A DNA stretch of 64,000 nt from Leisingera sp. JC1 (GTDB lineage Bacteria; Pseudomonadota; Alphaproteobacteria; Rhodobacterales; Rhodobacteraceae): contig NZ_LYUZ01000084.1 of the NCBI RefSeq assembly GCF_001679925.1, positions 1 to 64,000 on the forward strand, given 5' to 3'. The translations under genes and the position numbers were made by a program. Shown here piece after piece: positions 9,791-18,061 of this stretch. The stretch's first letter is position 1, and every line of letters begins with the position of its first letter. The notes beneath the pieces were generated by a model. The model was given only the letters and a program-made list of their open reading frames with translations. It had not been told where the DNA came from and made no database searches.

Positions 9791-10609
9791 ATGACCAGCC
9801 AGGCCCCGTTTGATGCCTACAAGCCTGCCGAAATCGCAAAACTGGTAGAGACCGCCGGGACCGCCAAGGCCCGGCTGCCGCTGCCGCAAATGTTCGTGCT
9901 GGCGATGCTGGCCGGCGCTTTCATTGGCTTCGGCGCGGCGGCCTATACCATGACCCTGACCGGCGCATCCCTCATCACAGGACCGGTCCGGGTGCTGGGC
10001 GGTGCGGTGTTCTCGCTCGGCCTGATCCTGGTGGTGATCGCCGGGGCAGAGCTGTTCACAGGCAACGTGCTGATGGTGATTGCTGCAGTGGACCGCAAGA
10101 TCCCGCTGCGCCTGCTGCTGCGCAGCTGGGGCATTGTCTATGCCGGAAATCTGGCGGGCGCCGCCGGGCTGGCCGCCGCCTTTGCCCTGACGGGGCTGCT
10201 GGACGGCCCGATGGGCGCAACCGCCAGTTCCCTTGCCATGGCCAAGGCAGATCTGACGCCGCTTGAGGCCTTCATGCGCGGTGCACTGTGCAACGCCCTG
10301 GTCTGCCTCGCCGTCTGGCTCTCCTTTGCCGCCCGCACCGCCGCTGGCAAGGTCCTGGCCATCCTCTGGCCGATCACCGCCTTCGTCCTCCTGGGGCTCG
10401 AGCACTCCATCGCCAACATGTATTTCTTTCCGCAGGCCTGGGGTGCCGGGGCGGACATCCCCCTTGCCGCGGCAGCCGCCAACCTCTTTTGGGTCACCCT
10501 TGGCAATATCGCCGGCGGCGCGGGCGGTGTCGCCCTGGCCTATTGGTTCGCTTTTCTCGGCGGCTCCGCGCAGCGGCAGCCTGAACACTCATCTGAGCAA
10601 AGCCGCTGA
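9791..10609 (+). CDS. Formate/nitrite transporter family channel
   Basis: A 272-residue inner-membrane protein of the FocA/NirC family with about six hydrophobic helices. The central GAELFTGNVLMVI and GNLAGAAGLAAAF segments and the late NLFWVTLGNIAGGAGGV motif are characteristic. Members are pentameric channels for formate, nitrite or similar monovalent anions. The long N-terminal stretch (FDAYKPAEIAKLVETAGTAKA) is also typical. Nitrite is plausible because the plasmid encodes nitrate and nitrite reductases, but the local context is a low-oxygen stress cluster. The gene is convergent with the protease gene 11 bp downstream. Confidence 0.93.
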   Translation: MTSQAPFDAYKPAEIAKLVETAGTAKARLPLPQMFVLAMLAGAFIGFGAAAYTMTLTGASLITGPVRVLGGAVFSLGLILVVIAGAELFTGNVLMVIAAVDRKIPLRLLLRSWGIVYAGNLAGAAGLAAAFALTGLLDGPMGATASSLAMAKADLTPLEAFMRGALCNALVCLAVWLSFAARTAAGKVLAILWPITAFVLLGLEHSIANMYFFPQAWGAGADIPLAAAAANLFWVTLGNIAGGAGGVALAYWFAFLGGSAQRQPEHSSEQSR

Positions 10610-10619
10610 CGCCGCCGTC

Positions 10620-11765
10620 TTACTCCACCTTGCGGTCCGGCAGCCGGATTTCCTGCAGAACCGCCAGATATCCCATCAGGTCGGATAGCGTGACCACCCC
10701 CAGCAGCTGTCGGTCCTCCGCCACCAGGAACTTGCGCCGCCCGGTGGCAGAGATTTTCGCCATCAGCTCCGCGGCGGGCATTTCCGGGCCGACCGTATTA
10801 TCTGCATCCGCCGCGGCATAGACATCGCCCACGCGGGTTGCCGCCCAGTCCGCGCGCGGGGTCTGCGCCAGCAGCCCGGTATCGGCATAGCCCAGCAGCA
10901 CATCATCCAGCACCACCGGCACAAAGCTCTTGCGCTCCGCCAGCATCACCTGATCCGCAAGCTCTTGCAGGCTGATATCCGGTGCCACCGTGACCGGGTC
11001 GCGCGTCATCAGCAGGGCCACCGTCTTGCCCTTGAACGCCGCCGCCTGCAGCTGATGGGCATAGGTGCCCTTGGCCGCGGTCAGCACAAACACCCCGATC
11101 AGCACCTGCCAGAGCGACGCAACCGGGTTGCCGGAAAACAACCCGACGACCCCAAAAATGATCAGCGCATAGGCAAAATAGCTGCTGATCCGGGTCGCGG
11201 TGGCGGTCGCCTGCAGCAGGTCGCGGCTGCGGCTCCACAGGAAGGCGCGAAAGATCCGCCCGCCATCCAAGGGAAAAGCCGGCAGCAGGTTGAACACCGC
11301 CAGCACCAGGTTGATCAGCGCCAGGTAGTCCAGCACCGGGTTCAGCGCCATCCCCGGCGCAAGCCACCCGCCCATCTGAGCCAGCAGCCAGAAGCCAAGG
11401 GCCAGCGCAAAGCTCATCAGAGGGCCGGCAATCGCAATCCAGAACTCGCTGGCGGCGGTCTTCGGCTCCGATCCCAGCTCGGCAACCCCGCCGAAGATGA
11501 ACAGGGTGATCCCCTTGATCTCAACCCCGAAGCGGCGGGCCACCACCGAATGGGACATCTCGTGCAGGATCAGCGAGGCAAAAAGGCCCAGCATCGCCAG
11601 CAGCGCCAAGGTGAAATACACGCTGCCGCTGGCACCGGGATAGACCATCGGAAAATACTGCGCCGACAGGCTCCAGGTGATCAGCGCGGCAATCAGCGCC
11701 CAGCTCGGGTCAATGCGGATGTCAAACCCCTGCAAGGTGGCGATCTTGATGGCATTGGAAAACAT
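10620..11765 (-). CDS. Site-2-type M50 metalloprotease with paired CBS domains
   Basis: A 381-residue membrane protease. HEMSH at residues 68-72 supplies the zinc ligands and catalytic Glu, and the third-ligand motif is PLDGG near D167. The first 220 residues hold about six hydrophobic segments. Two CBS motifs follow (about 255-375), expected to bind adenine nucleotides and regulate activity. A GGAGGG ribosome site precedes the ATG. It is the last gene of a leftward run with the VIT-type transporter and P-type ATPase. Substrate unknown; relatives cleave regulators within the membrane. Confidence 0.92.
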   Translation of the reverse strand: MFSNAIKIATLQGFDIRIDPSWALIAALITWSLSAQYFPMVYPGASGSVYFTLALLAMLGLFASLILHEMSHSVVARRFGVEIKGITLFIFGGVAELGSEPKTAASEFWIAIAGPLMSFALALGFWLLAQMGGWLAPGMALNPVLDYLALINLVLAVFNLLPAFPLDGGRIFRAFLWSRSRDLLQATATATRISSYFAYALIIFGVVGLFSGNPVASLWQVLIGVFVLTAAKGTYAHQLQAAAFKGKTVALLMTRDPVTVAPDISLQELADQVMLAERKSFVPVVLDDVLLGYADTGLLAQTPRADWAATRVGDVYAAADADNTVGPEMPAAELMAKISATGRRKFLVAEDRQLLGVVTLSDLMGYLAVLQEIRLPDRKVE

Positions 11766-11822
11766 CGGCTTCCCTCCCGTCCCGACCCTAGCGCCAAACC
11801 GGCCCCGCCCCCTTGATCCGGC

Positions 11823-12536
11823 TCAAACCCGGAACAGGCTGCCCGCCAGATAGGCCACCGCGGCAGCGCAGGAGCCGATTGCCAGCGTCTCCAGTCCCGA
11901 TTTCCACCAGGGCGCCAGCGACCAGACACTCTTGCTGGCGCCGATGCCGAAAAACACCGCCCCGGTGGCCAGCGCCGCCGTCAGGAACGGATCCGGCACC
12001 CCCAGCATGAACGGCAAGAGCGGCACAATGCCCGCCGCCATGAAGGCGGCAAAGGTGGTCAGCGCCGCTGCCACCGGGTTGGGCTCGGCCGGGGCCAGCC
12101 CGTATTCGCTGGTCAGCATCAGCGAGATCCACTTCTCCGGCTTGGCGGCAACCGACCGCACCGCCCCTTCCAGCACCTCGCCGCTCAGCCCCAATTCCTG
12201 GAAGATCTGGCGCAGCTCCTCGCGCTCGCCCTCCGGGTACTGGCGGATATGGCGCTTCTCCACCTTGTAAAGCCGCCGCCGGTCGTCCAGATCCGCCTTG
12301 GTGCCCAGGTAGTTGGCCGCCGCCATCGAAAACCCGTCCGCCAGCACGTTGGCAATGCCCAGGGCGATGATCACACCTTGCGAAAACCCGGCCCCCTCAA
12401 CACCTGCAGCAATCGCAAAGGTGGTGACCGCGCCGTCAATGCCGCCGTAAACCGCATCCCGCAGCCGCCCGGTGCCGTTGCTGCCCGCAAGCCGCCGCGC
12501 GATGTCCTCCTTGCTGTGCCCGTGATCGCCCTTCAT
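11823..12536 (-). CDS. VIT1/CCC1-family metal transporter
   Basis: A 237-residue member of the VIT family. The family signature RDAVYGGIDGAVTTFAIAAG starts near residue 22, the GIANVLADGFSMAAANYLG helix follows, and the cytoplasmic metal-binding loop is rich in Glu and His (KVEKRHIRQYPEGEREELRQ). About five membrane helices are visible. Relatives move Fe2+ or Mn2+ out of the cytoplasm. The start at 12536 is chosen because upstream sequence in the frame lies within the ATPase gene. It lies 44 bp downstream of the ATPase and is probably cotranscribed. Confidence 0.92.
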   Translation of the reverse strand: MKGDHGHSKEDIARRLAGSNGTGRLRDAVYGGIDGAVTTFAIAAGVEGAGFSQGVIIALGIANVLADGFSMAAANYLGTKADLDDRRRLYKVEKRHIRQYPEGEREELRQIFQELGLSGEVLEGAVRSVAAKPEKWISLMLTSEYGLAPAEPNPVAAALTTFAAFMAAGIVPLLPFMLGVPDPFLTAALATGAVFFGIGASKSVWSLAPWWKSGLETLAIGSCAAAVAYLAGSLFRV

Positions 12537-12580
12537 GCCCGCAGGATGACCCGAAACGGCAAAACCCGCATTGAGGGAGG

Positions 12581-15199
12581 TCAAGCCGCCGCAGCTGCCC
12601 GGCTGGTCCGGCGGCTGGCGAGATAGCGCAGGGTTTTCAGCACCTCCGGCACCACCAGGACCGGCAGCACCAGCAGCGCGATCAGGCCCCAGTGCTCCGC
12701 CTGCAGCGGCACCGTGTGCAGCAGCACCTGCAGCGGCGGCCAGTACACCGCCGCCACCTGCGCCCCGATGGTCACCGCCAGCGCCGCCAGCAGCAGCGGA
12801 TTGCTGAAAAACCCGATCCGCCAGCACGGCAGATGCAAGGAGCGGAAGGCAAAGACGCTGGCCTTCTCAAACACCACCATGGCAGTAAAGGCGGCGGTGC
12901 GGGCCAGATCCTCGTTGCCGTCCAGCAGATGCAGGAACAGCCATAGGCTGGCGAGCCCGGTATACAGCCCCAGCGCCAGAATGGTCAGCAGCCCGGCCTT
13001 CCCCACAATCGGCGCGTCCTTCCTGCGCGGCGGATGCTCCATCTGGTCCGGCTCGCCCTTCTCCAGCCCCAGCGCCACCGCCGTCACCCCGTCGGTGACC
13101 AGGTTCATCCACAGGATCTGGGTGGCCAGGAATATCAGCGGCCCGCCGATCAGGATATTGATCAAGAGCGCAATCACCTCGCCCGCGTTGGAAGACAGCA
13201 GGTAGCGCACGAATTTGCGCACATTGGTGAACTGCCGCCGCCCCTCGCCTATGGCGCGCACAATGGTGGCAAAGTTATCGTCCAGCAGCACCAGGTCAGA
13301 GGCATCCTTGGCCACATCCGTGCCCCGCACCCCCATCGAGACGCCGATGTCGGCCTGTTTCAGGGCCGGCGCATCATTCACCCCGTCGCCGGTCATCGCC
13401 ACGATCTGATGCTGCCCCTGCAGGGCGGAGACGATCCGCATCTTGTGGGCGGGCCTTGTGCGGGCAAACAGCACATCCTGCTGCAGGATCCGGTCCAGCT
13501 CCGCATCCTCCAGCGCCTCCAGCGCATCGCCGGTCAGGGTCTTTCCGGCAGGCAGGCCCAGCTGGGCGGCAATCGCCTTGGCAGTCAGCGGGCTGTCGCC
13601 GGTGATCATGATCACCCGGATGCCCGCCGACCGGGCCGCGCCGATTGCGGCCCGCACCTCCGGCCGCGGCGGATCAATCAGCCCCGCCAGCCCGAGGAAG
13701 GTCATGTCCTGCTCTCGAATCTCTCCGCCCGGCGCCGTACCCGTTGCGAGGCCGATCACCCGCAGCCCCTCCGCTGCCATCACCTCATAGGCTTCAGTGA
13801 TTGCTGCCGTCTGCTCTGCACCCAGCTGCCGCGGGCCGTTCTGGGTCAGCACCTCCGTGCAGAGGCTCAGAACCTGCTCCGGCGCGCCCTTGGTCAGCAC
13901 CTTTTCGCCGCCGATGCCCTTTACCAGCACGCTCATCCGCTTGCGCTCGCTGCTGAAGGGGATTTCCGCCAGCACCGAATCCGGCGGCGGCAGCTCTGCC
14001 CAGCCCTTGTAGCCCAGCGTGACCAGCGCGCCCTCGGTCGGGGCACCGGTCATCTGCCAGTGGCCGCCCTCGCGGTGCAGGCTGGCATGGGTGCAGGTGA
14101 GCCCCGCCTCCAACAGCTGCGCCAGCACCGCATCCTCCCGCGCGCCGGTAACCGCGCCGTTCCAGGCAATATGGCCCGCCGGGTCATAGCCGGTGCCGGT
14201 CACCTGATAGATGCGGTCCAGCGTCCAGACCCGCGTCACGGTCATCTTGTTTTCAGTCAGGGTGCCGGTCTTGTCGGTGCAGATGACCGAGGCCGCGCCC
14301 AGCGTTTCCACTGCCTGCAAACGCCGCGCCAAGGCTTTCTGGCGCACCATCGCCGCCGCCCCCAGCGCCAGGGTGATGGTGACCACCGCGGGCAGCCCCT
14401 CCGGCACCATTGCCACAGACAGCGACAGGCCGGTCATGAACATCTCCGCCGCGTCCCGCCCCATGTAGAGCCCCAGCGCCAGGATCGCGGAGGCGATGGC
14501 CAGCGCCGCAAACCCCAGCTGCCGCGCCAGGCGGCCCAGCTGCACCTGCAGATTGGTCTTCTTCAGCCCCACCGCCCCGGTCAGCGCCGCGATCTCGCCA
14601 AAGGCGGTGCGCGCGCCTGTCGCCGTGACCACCGCCAGCGCCCGCCCCGCTGCCACCACCGTGCCGGCAAACACCTCCGCGGCGTCTCCCCCGGGCGCCT
14701 TGTCCACCGGAACCGATTCCCCGGTCAGCGCGCTTTCATCCAGCCGCAGCCCGGCAGCTTCCTCCAGATGCGCATCGGCGGGCACCCGCGCGCCCGCCTC
14801 CAGGATGATCAGATCGCCCGGCACCAGCTCGCGCGCCTCAATCACCTGCTCGCGCCCGTCCCGCACCGCCAGCGCCTGCGGCGACAGCATGCTGCGCAGG
14901 CTTTCCAGCGCGGTCTCCGCCCGCCATTCCTGCACAAAGCCCAGGATCCCGTTCAGCCCGATCACCAGCCCGATTGCCAGCGTGTCGGCATACTCGCCCA
15001 GCGTGAAGGCGATGATCCCGGCGGCAATCAGGATCAGCACCAGAAAATTGCTGAACTGGCGCAGGAACACTTTCAGCGGCCCGGTGCGCCGGCCCCGCGG
15101 CAGCTCGTTCCAGCCATAGGTCCGCCGCGCCGCTTCCGCCTGCTGCCGCGTCAGCCCGCTGACCCGCCCGCCAGCGCTGTCCTGAGCCGGATTTGCCAT
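12581..15199 (-). CDS. P-type cation-transporting ATPase, SERCA-like (P2A)
   Basis: An 872-residue ion pump. Visible motifs are the actuator TGES (159-162), the phosphorylation motif CTDKTGTLT with Asp309, MITGD, and the hinge TGDGVNDAPALK. The M4 motif VPEGLP and M6 motif NLVTDGVTAVALGLE match calcium-type P2A pumps, so Ca2+ or Mn2+ is the likeliest substrate. The ATG at 15199 has a GGAGGG upstream; in-frame ATGs at 15250 and 15277 are less well supported. It heads the leftward operon with the VIT transporter and protease. Its promoter region, shared with the divergent fic gene, carries 12-bp repeats. Confidence 0.94.
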   Translation of the reverse strand: MANPAQDSAGGRVSGLTRQQAEAARRTYGWNELPRGRRTGPLKVFLRQFSNFLVLILIAAGIIAFTLGEYADTLAIGLVIGLNGILGFVQEWRAETALESLRSMLSPQALAVRDGREQVIEARELVPGDLIILEAGARVPADAHLEEAAGLRLDESALTGESVPVDKAPGGDAAEVFAGTVVAAGRALAVVTATGARTAFGEIAALTGAVGLKKTNLQVQLGRLARQLGFAALAIASAILALGLYMGRDAAEMFMTGLSLSVAMVPEGLPAVVTITLALGAAAMVRQKALARRLQAVETLGAASVICTDKTGTLTENKMTVTRVWTLDRIYQVTGTGYDPAGHIAWNGAVTGAREDAVLAQLLEAGLTCTHASLHREGGHWQMTGAPTEGALVTLGYKGWAELPPPDSVLAEIPFSSERKRMSVLVKGIGGEKVLTKGAPEQVLSLCTEVLTQNGPRQLGAEQTAAITEAYEVMAAEGLRVIGLATGTAPGGEIREQDMTFLGLAGLIDPPRPEVRAAIGAARSAGIRVIMITGDSPLTAKAIAAQLGLPAGKTLTGDALEALEDAELDRILQQDVLFARTRPAHKMRIVSALQGQHQIVAMTGDGVNDAPALKQADIGVSMGVRGTDVAKDASDLVLLDDNFATIVRAIGEGRRQFTNVRKFVRYLLSSNAGEVIALLINILIGGPLIFLATQILWMNLVTDGVTAVALGLEKGEPDQMEHPPRRKDAPIVGKAGLLTILALGLYTGLASLWLFLHLLDGNEDLARTAAFTAMVVFEKASVFAFRSLHLPCWRIGFFSNPLLLAALAVTIGAQVAAVYWPPLQVLLHTVPLQAEHWGLIALLVLPVLVVPEVLKTLRYLASRRTSRAAAAA

Positions 15200-15302
15200 G
15201 CGCTTTGCCCTCCGCGGCCGCCACCGGCCACCGTTTCCAGCCTGCCGCATCACCGGCCCCTCCGGCAACTGCACCAACGCCGCAGGGGCCTATGCCAGGC
15301 TC

Positions 15303-15338
15303 AAACCGGAATAGAAACCGGAACTAAAAGCGGAACAG
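15303..15338 (+). repeat. Three tandem 12-bp iteron-like repeats
   Basis: AAACCGGAATAG, AAACCGGAACTA and AAAGCGGAACAG follow one another without spacing. They sit between the P-type ATPase promoter and the fic gene. An AT-rich stretch (about 15340-15397) separates them from a second group of the same motif. They could be operator sites for a local DNA-binding protein or replication iterons. Confidence 0.75.
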
Positions 15339-15426
15339 AGTCAGCATAAAGCATTCCAATCACATTGATAACACGATGATAATAATACTATTTTATTCTG
15401 TTCCCCAGCGGCCGAAAACGGGCTAT

Positions 15427-15480
15427 AAAACGGAACTTGAATAGGAACAAAACGGGCGTCACACCCCGGAAGCGGAACAG
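15427..15480 (+). repeat. Second group of GGAAC repeats upstream of fic
   Basis: CGGAAC at 15431, AGGAAC at 15443 and CGGAAG at 15467 lie in 12-bp register, and a further CGGAAC sits at 15473. A reversed copy (CTGTTCC, 15398-15404) lies between the two groups. The last copy ends about 10 bp before the fic ATG, so protein binding here would be expected to repress fic. Confidence 0.65.
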
Positions 15481-15489
15481 GGGCACTGC

Positions 15490-16698
15490 ATGGCGGCGGA
15501 CAGGCCAACCGACTTGGCGGATGATGGCGAGCCGATCACCATCGTCGAGCCGCTGATCCCCGAAGAAGCCTCCCGGCACCGCCCTGCCCTCAACGATCTG
15601 GCGGTGGAGCTGGCGATGGCCTCCTCAGCCCTGCGCGCCGCGCTGCCAGAGGCCGTCCGCACTCCGCTGGCAGGCCTGGTGCGGTCGATGAACTGCTACT
15701 ATTCGAACCTGATCGAGGGCCACAACACCCACCCGGTCGACATCGAACGCGCACTCAATCAGGATTTCAGCCAGGATCAGGCCAAGCGCGATCTGCAGCT
15801 GGAGGCAGTCGCCCATATCGCCGTGCAGAAATGGATAGATGAGGGCGGGCTGCCCGGCCATCCGCTCGATCCCGCCGTGCTGCAGGAAATCCACCGCCGG
15901 TTCTGCGAAAACCTGCCCGAAAGCCTGCTGACCGCGCGCAGCCCGGACGGCACGGAGACCCGGATCATCCCCGGCGCCTTCCGCACGGATTACGTGCAGG
16001 TGGGCAAGCACGTCGCCCCCAGCCCCGGCGCGGTGGCGCGGCTGCTGGCCCATATGCGCAAGATGTACGGCGCCCAGGGCCGCAGCGGCGCCATCATCGC
16101 CACCGCCTGCGCCCATCACCGGCTGGTCTGGGTGCACCCTTTCCTGGACCTGAACGGGCGGGTGTCGCGCATGGTCGCCCACGCCATGCTGCGCCAGAAC
16201 GTGAATTCCGAGGGCCTGTGGTCCGCCTCCCGCGGCCTCGCCCGCAAGGAGGCCGAGTACAAGCAGCGCCTGATGGCTGCGGATGAACCCCGCCACGGCG
16301 GCGCCGACGGCCGCGGCAACCTGTCGGAGCAGCGGCTGGCGGAGTTTGCCGCCTTCTTCCTGGAAACCGCAATCGACCAGGTCCGCTTCATGGAGCGGCT
16401 GATGCAGCCGCAGGCCCTGCGCACCCGGGTTGAGGCCTGGTGCCAGCAGGAAATCAAGGCAGGCCGCCTGCTGACCGGTGCCGAAACCGTGATGCGCGAG
16501 GCTCTAACCCTGGGCAAACTGGAACGCGGGAGCGTGCACGGGCTGCTTGGCGTCAGCGACCGCCAGGCCCGCAAGGTGACCGCCGGATTGCTGGCGGCCG
16601 GCGCGCTGGCATCGCCAACCCAGCGCGCGCCCCTGCAGCTGACCTTCCCCGCGGCGCTGGCCGGGGACTGGATGCCCGGCCTGTTTCCCAGCCGCTGA
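15490..16698 (+). CDS. Fic-family protein with C-terminal winged helix
   Basis: A 402-residue Fic protein, expected to transfer AMP or a related nucleotide group to target proteins. The N-terminal inhibitory helix has the class II motif S72-NLIEG (S/T-xxx-E-G/N). The active-site loop is HPFLDLNGRVSR with His216, where the usual Gly after the acidic residue is Leu221. The C-terminal 100 residues include a winged-helix-like segment (MREALTLGKLERGSVHGLLG onward). It lies between the iteron-like repeats and repABC. A role in plasmid maintenance is plausible, but no antitoxin gene accompanies it, and the inhibitory motif is internal. Confidence 0.9.
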   Translation: MAADRPTDLADDGEPITIVEPLIPEEASRHRPALNDLAVELAMASSALRAALPEAVRTPLAGLVRSMNCYYSNLIEGHNTHPVDIERALNQDFSQDQAKRDLQLEAVAHIAVQKWIDEGGLPGHPLDPAVLQEIHRRFCENLPESLLTARSPDGTETRIIPGAFRTDYVQVGKHVAPSPGAVARLLAHMRKMYGAQGRSGAIIATACAHHRLVWVHPFLDLNGRVSRMVAHAMLRQNVNSEGLWSASRGLARKEAEYKQRLMAADEPRHGGADGRGNLSEQRLAEFAAFFLETAIDQVRFMERLMQPQALRTRVEAWCQQEIKAGRLLTGAETVMREALTLGKLERGSVHGLLGVSDRQARKVTAGLLAAGALASPTQRAPLQLTFPAALAGDWMPGLFPSR

Positions 16699-16719
16699 CG
16701 CCGCGCCCCCTGCCCGCCC

Positions 16720-16800
16720 GGCAAACGCCAACTATAGAAAACGCTTGCACGAATCCCGCTCTTTGGCCAATAGTCACGGAAAAGAGGCGGCAAACGCCAA
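16720..16800 (+). promoter_or_regulatory. repABC promoter region with paired 12-bp repeats
   Basis: Two identical GGCAAACGCCAA copies (16720-16731 and 16789-16800) flank a possible promoter with TTGCAC at 16745-16750 and a weak AATAGT 18 bp later. repABC operons are normally repressed by RepA-RepB binding upstream of repA, so these repeats are candidate operators. Promoter assignment is by eye. Confidence 0.45.
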
Positions 16801-16873
16801 ATTCCGTGAACACGCCAGGCAGCAGACACACGGGTAAAAGGCAGAGCGGCGCAGATGGCAGGCACAAGGGCAG

Positions 16874-18061
16874 ATGGATCATACATACACACCTGAGGAT
16901 CTCAATGCGGTGATCCGCCAGCATTCCGAATGGATTGCGGCCCAGCTGCATGCGCAGCGCGAAAGCCTGTTCCCGCCGAACGCCTCCAAGACCATGCGCA
17001 AATTCACCTCCGGCGAGGCCGCAAGCCTGCTGGGCGTGAATGATTCCTACCTGCGCAAGCTGCATCTGGACGGCAAGGGCCCCTCGCCCGAGCTGACCGC
17101 CGGCAACCGCCGCCAGTATTCCGCCGAGGACATCCGCGAGCTGCGCGAGCTGCTGGAAAAAACCGCCCGCAAACCCGGCGATTACCTGCCCGGCCGCCGC
17201 GAAGATGATCACATGCAGATCATCGGCGTGATGAATTTCAAGGGCGGCTCCGGCAAGACCACCACTTCCGCCCATCTGGCGCAGCGCCTCGCGCTCAAGG
17301 GCTACCGGGTGCTGGCGATCGACCTCGACCCGCAGGCGTCGCTGACCGCGCTGCACGGCGTCCAGCCGGAGTTCGACCTCAAGGACGGCGGCACGCTTTA
17401 TGACGCCATCCGCTACGACGACCCGGCGCCGATCTCCTCGGTGATCCGCAAGACCTATATCCCGAACCTCGACCTGATCCCCGGCAACCTCGAACTGATG
17501 GAATTCGAGCACGACACCCCCCGCGCCCTCGCGCAGGGCAGCGCCGGCTTGTTCTTTTTCCGGGTCAAAGAGGCTCTGACACAGGTCGATTCCGACTATG
17601 ACGTGGTGGTGATCGACTGCCCGCCGCAGCTCGGCTTCCTCACCATGTCGGCGCTCTCCGCCGCCACCGGCGTGCTGGTGACGATCCACCCGGAGATGCT
17701 CGACGTGATGTCGATGTCGCAATTCCTGCGCATGACCGCCGACCTGATGGACGTGATCGCCCAGTCCGGCGCGGATATGAGCCACGACTGGATGCGCTAC
17801 CTGCTGACCCGCTACGAACCCTCGGACGCGCCGCAGAACCGCATCGTTGCCTTCCTGCGCACCATGTACGGCGACAAGGTGCTGAACGCGCCGATGCTGA
17901 AATCCACAGCGATTTCCGACGCAGGCCTCACAAAACAGACTCTATACGAGGTCGAACGCAGCGCTTTCACCCGCTCCACCTATGACCGCGCGGTCGAAAG
18001 CCTGAACGCCGTGAACGACGAAATCAGCCAGCTCATTCAGGAAACCTGGGGGCGCACATGA
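16874..18061 (+). CDS. repA: Plasmid-partitioning ATPase RepA (ParA type)
   Basis: A 395-residue Walker-type partition ATPase and autorepressor of repABC. The N-terminal third contains a MerR-like helix-turn-helix (about 42-90). The ParA deviant Walker A motif KGGSGKT is at 123-129, then DLDPQASLT and VVIDCPPQLGFLTMSAL. The length and domain order match alphaproteobacterial RepA rather than chromosomal ParA. The stop overlaps the repB start by 4 bp. Together with repB and parS it should segregate the replicon. Confidence 0.96.
   Translation: MDHTYTPEDLNAVIRQHSEWIAAQLHAQRESLFPPNASKTMRKFTSGEAASLLGVNDSYLRKLHLDGKGPSPELTAGNRRQYSAEDIRELRELLEKTARKPGDYLPGRREDDHMQIIGVMNFKGGSGKTTTSAHLAQRLALKGYRVLAIDLDPQASLTALHGVQPEFDLKDGGTLYDAIRYDDPAPISSVIRKTYIPNLDLIPGNLELMEFEHDTPRALAQGSAGLFFFRVKEALTQVDSDYDVVVIDCPPQLGFLTMSALSAATGVLVTIHPEMLDVMSMSQFLRMTADLMDVIAQSGADMSHDWMRYLLTRYEPSDAPQNRIVAFLRTMYGDKVLNAPMLKSTAISDAGLTKQTLYEVERSAFTRSTYDRAVESLNAVNDEISQLIQETWGRT

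Noticed and set aside
12537-12827. Longer start for the VIT-type transporter
   Set aside because: The extra residues are low-complexity and out of frame within the ATPase 3' end. The family signature begins just after the ATG at 12536.
13034-15349. Long open frame of 771 codons opposite the P-type ATPase gene
   Set aside because: It is antisense to a clear ATPase gene, has Arg/His/Gln-rich composition, and no family motif. It is a high-GC shadow.
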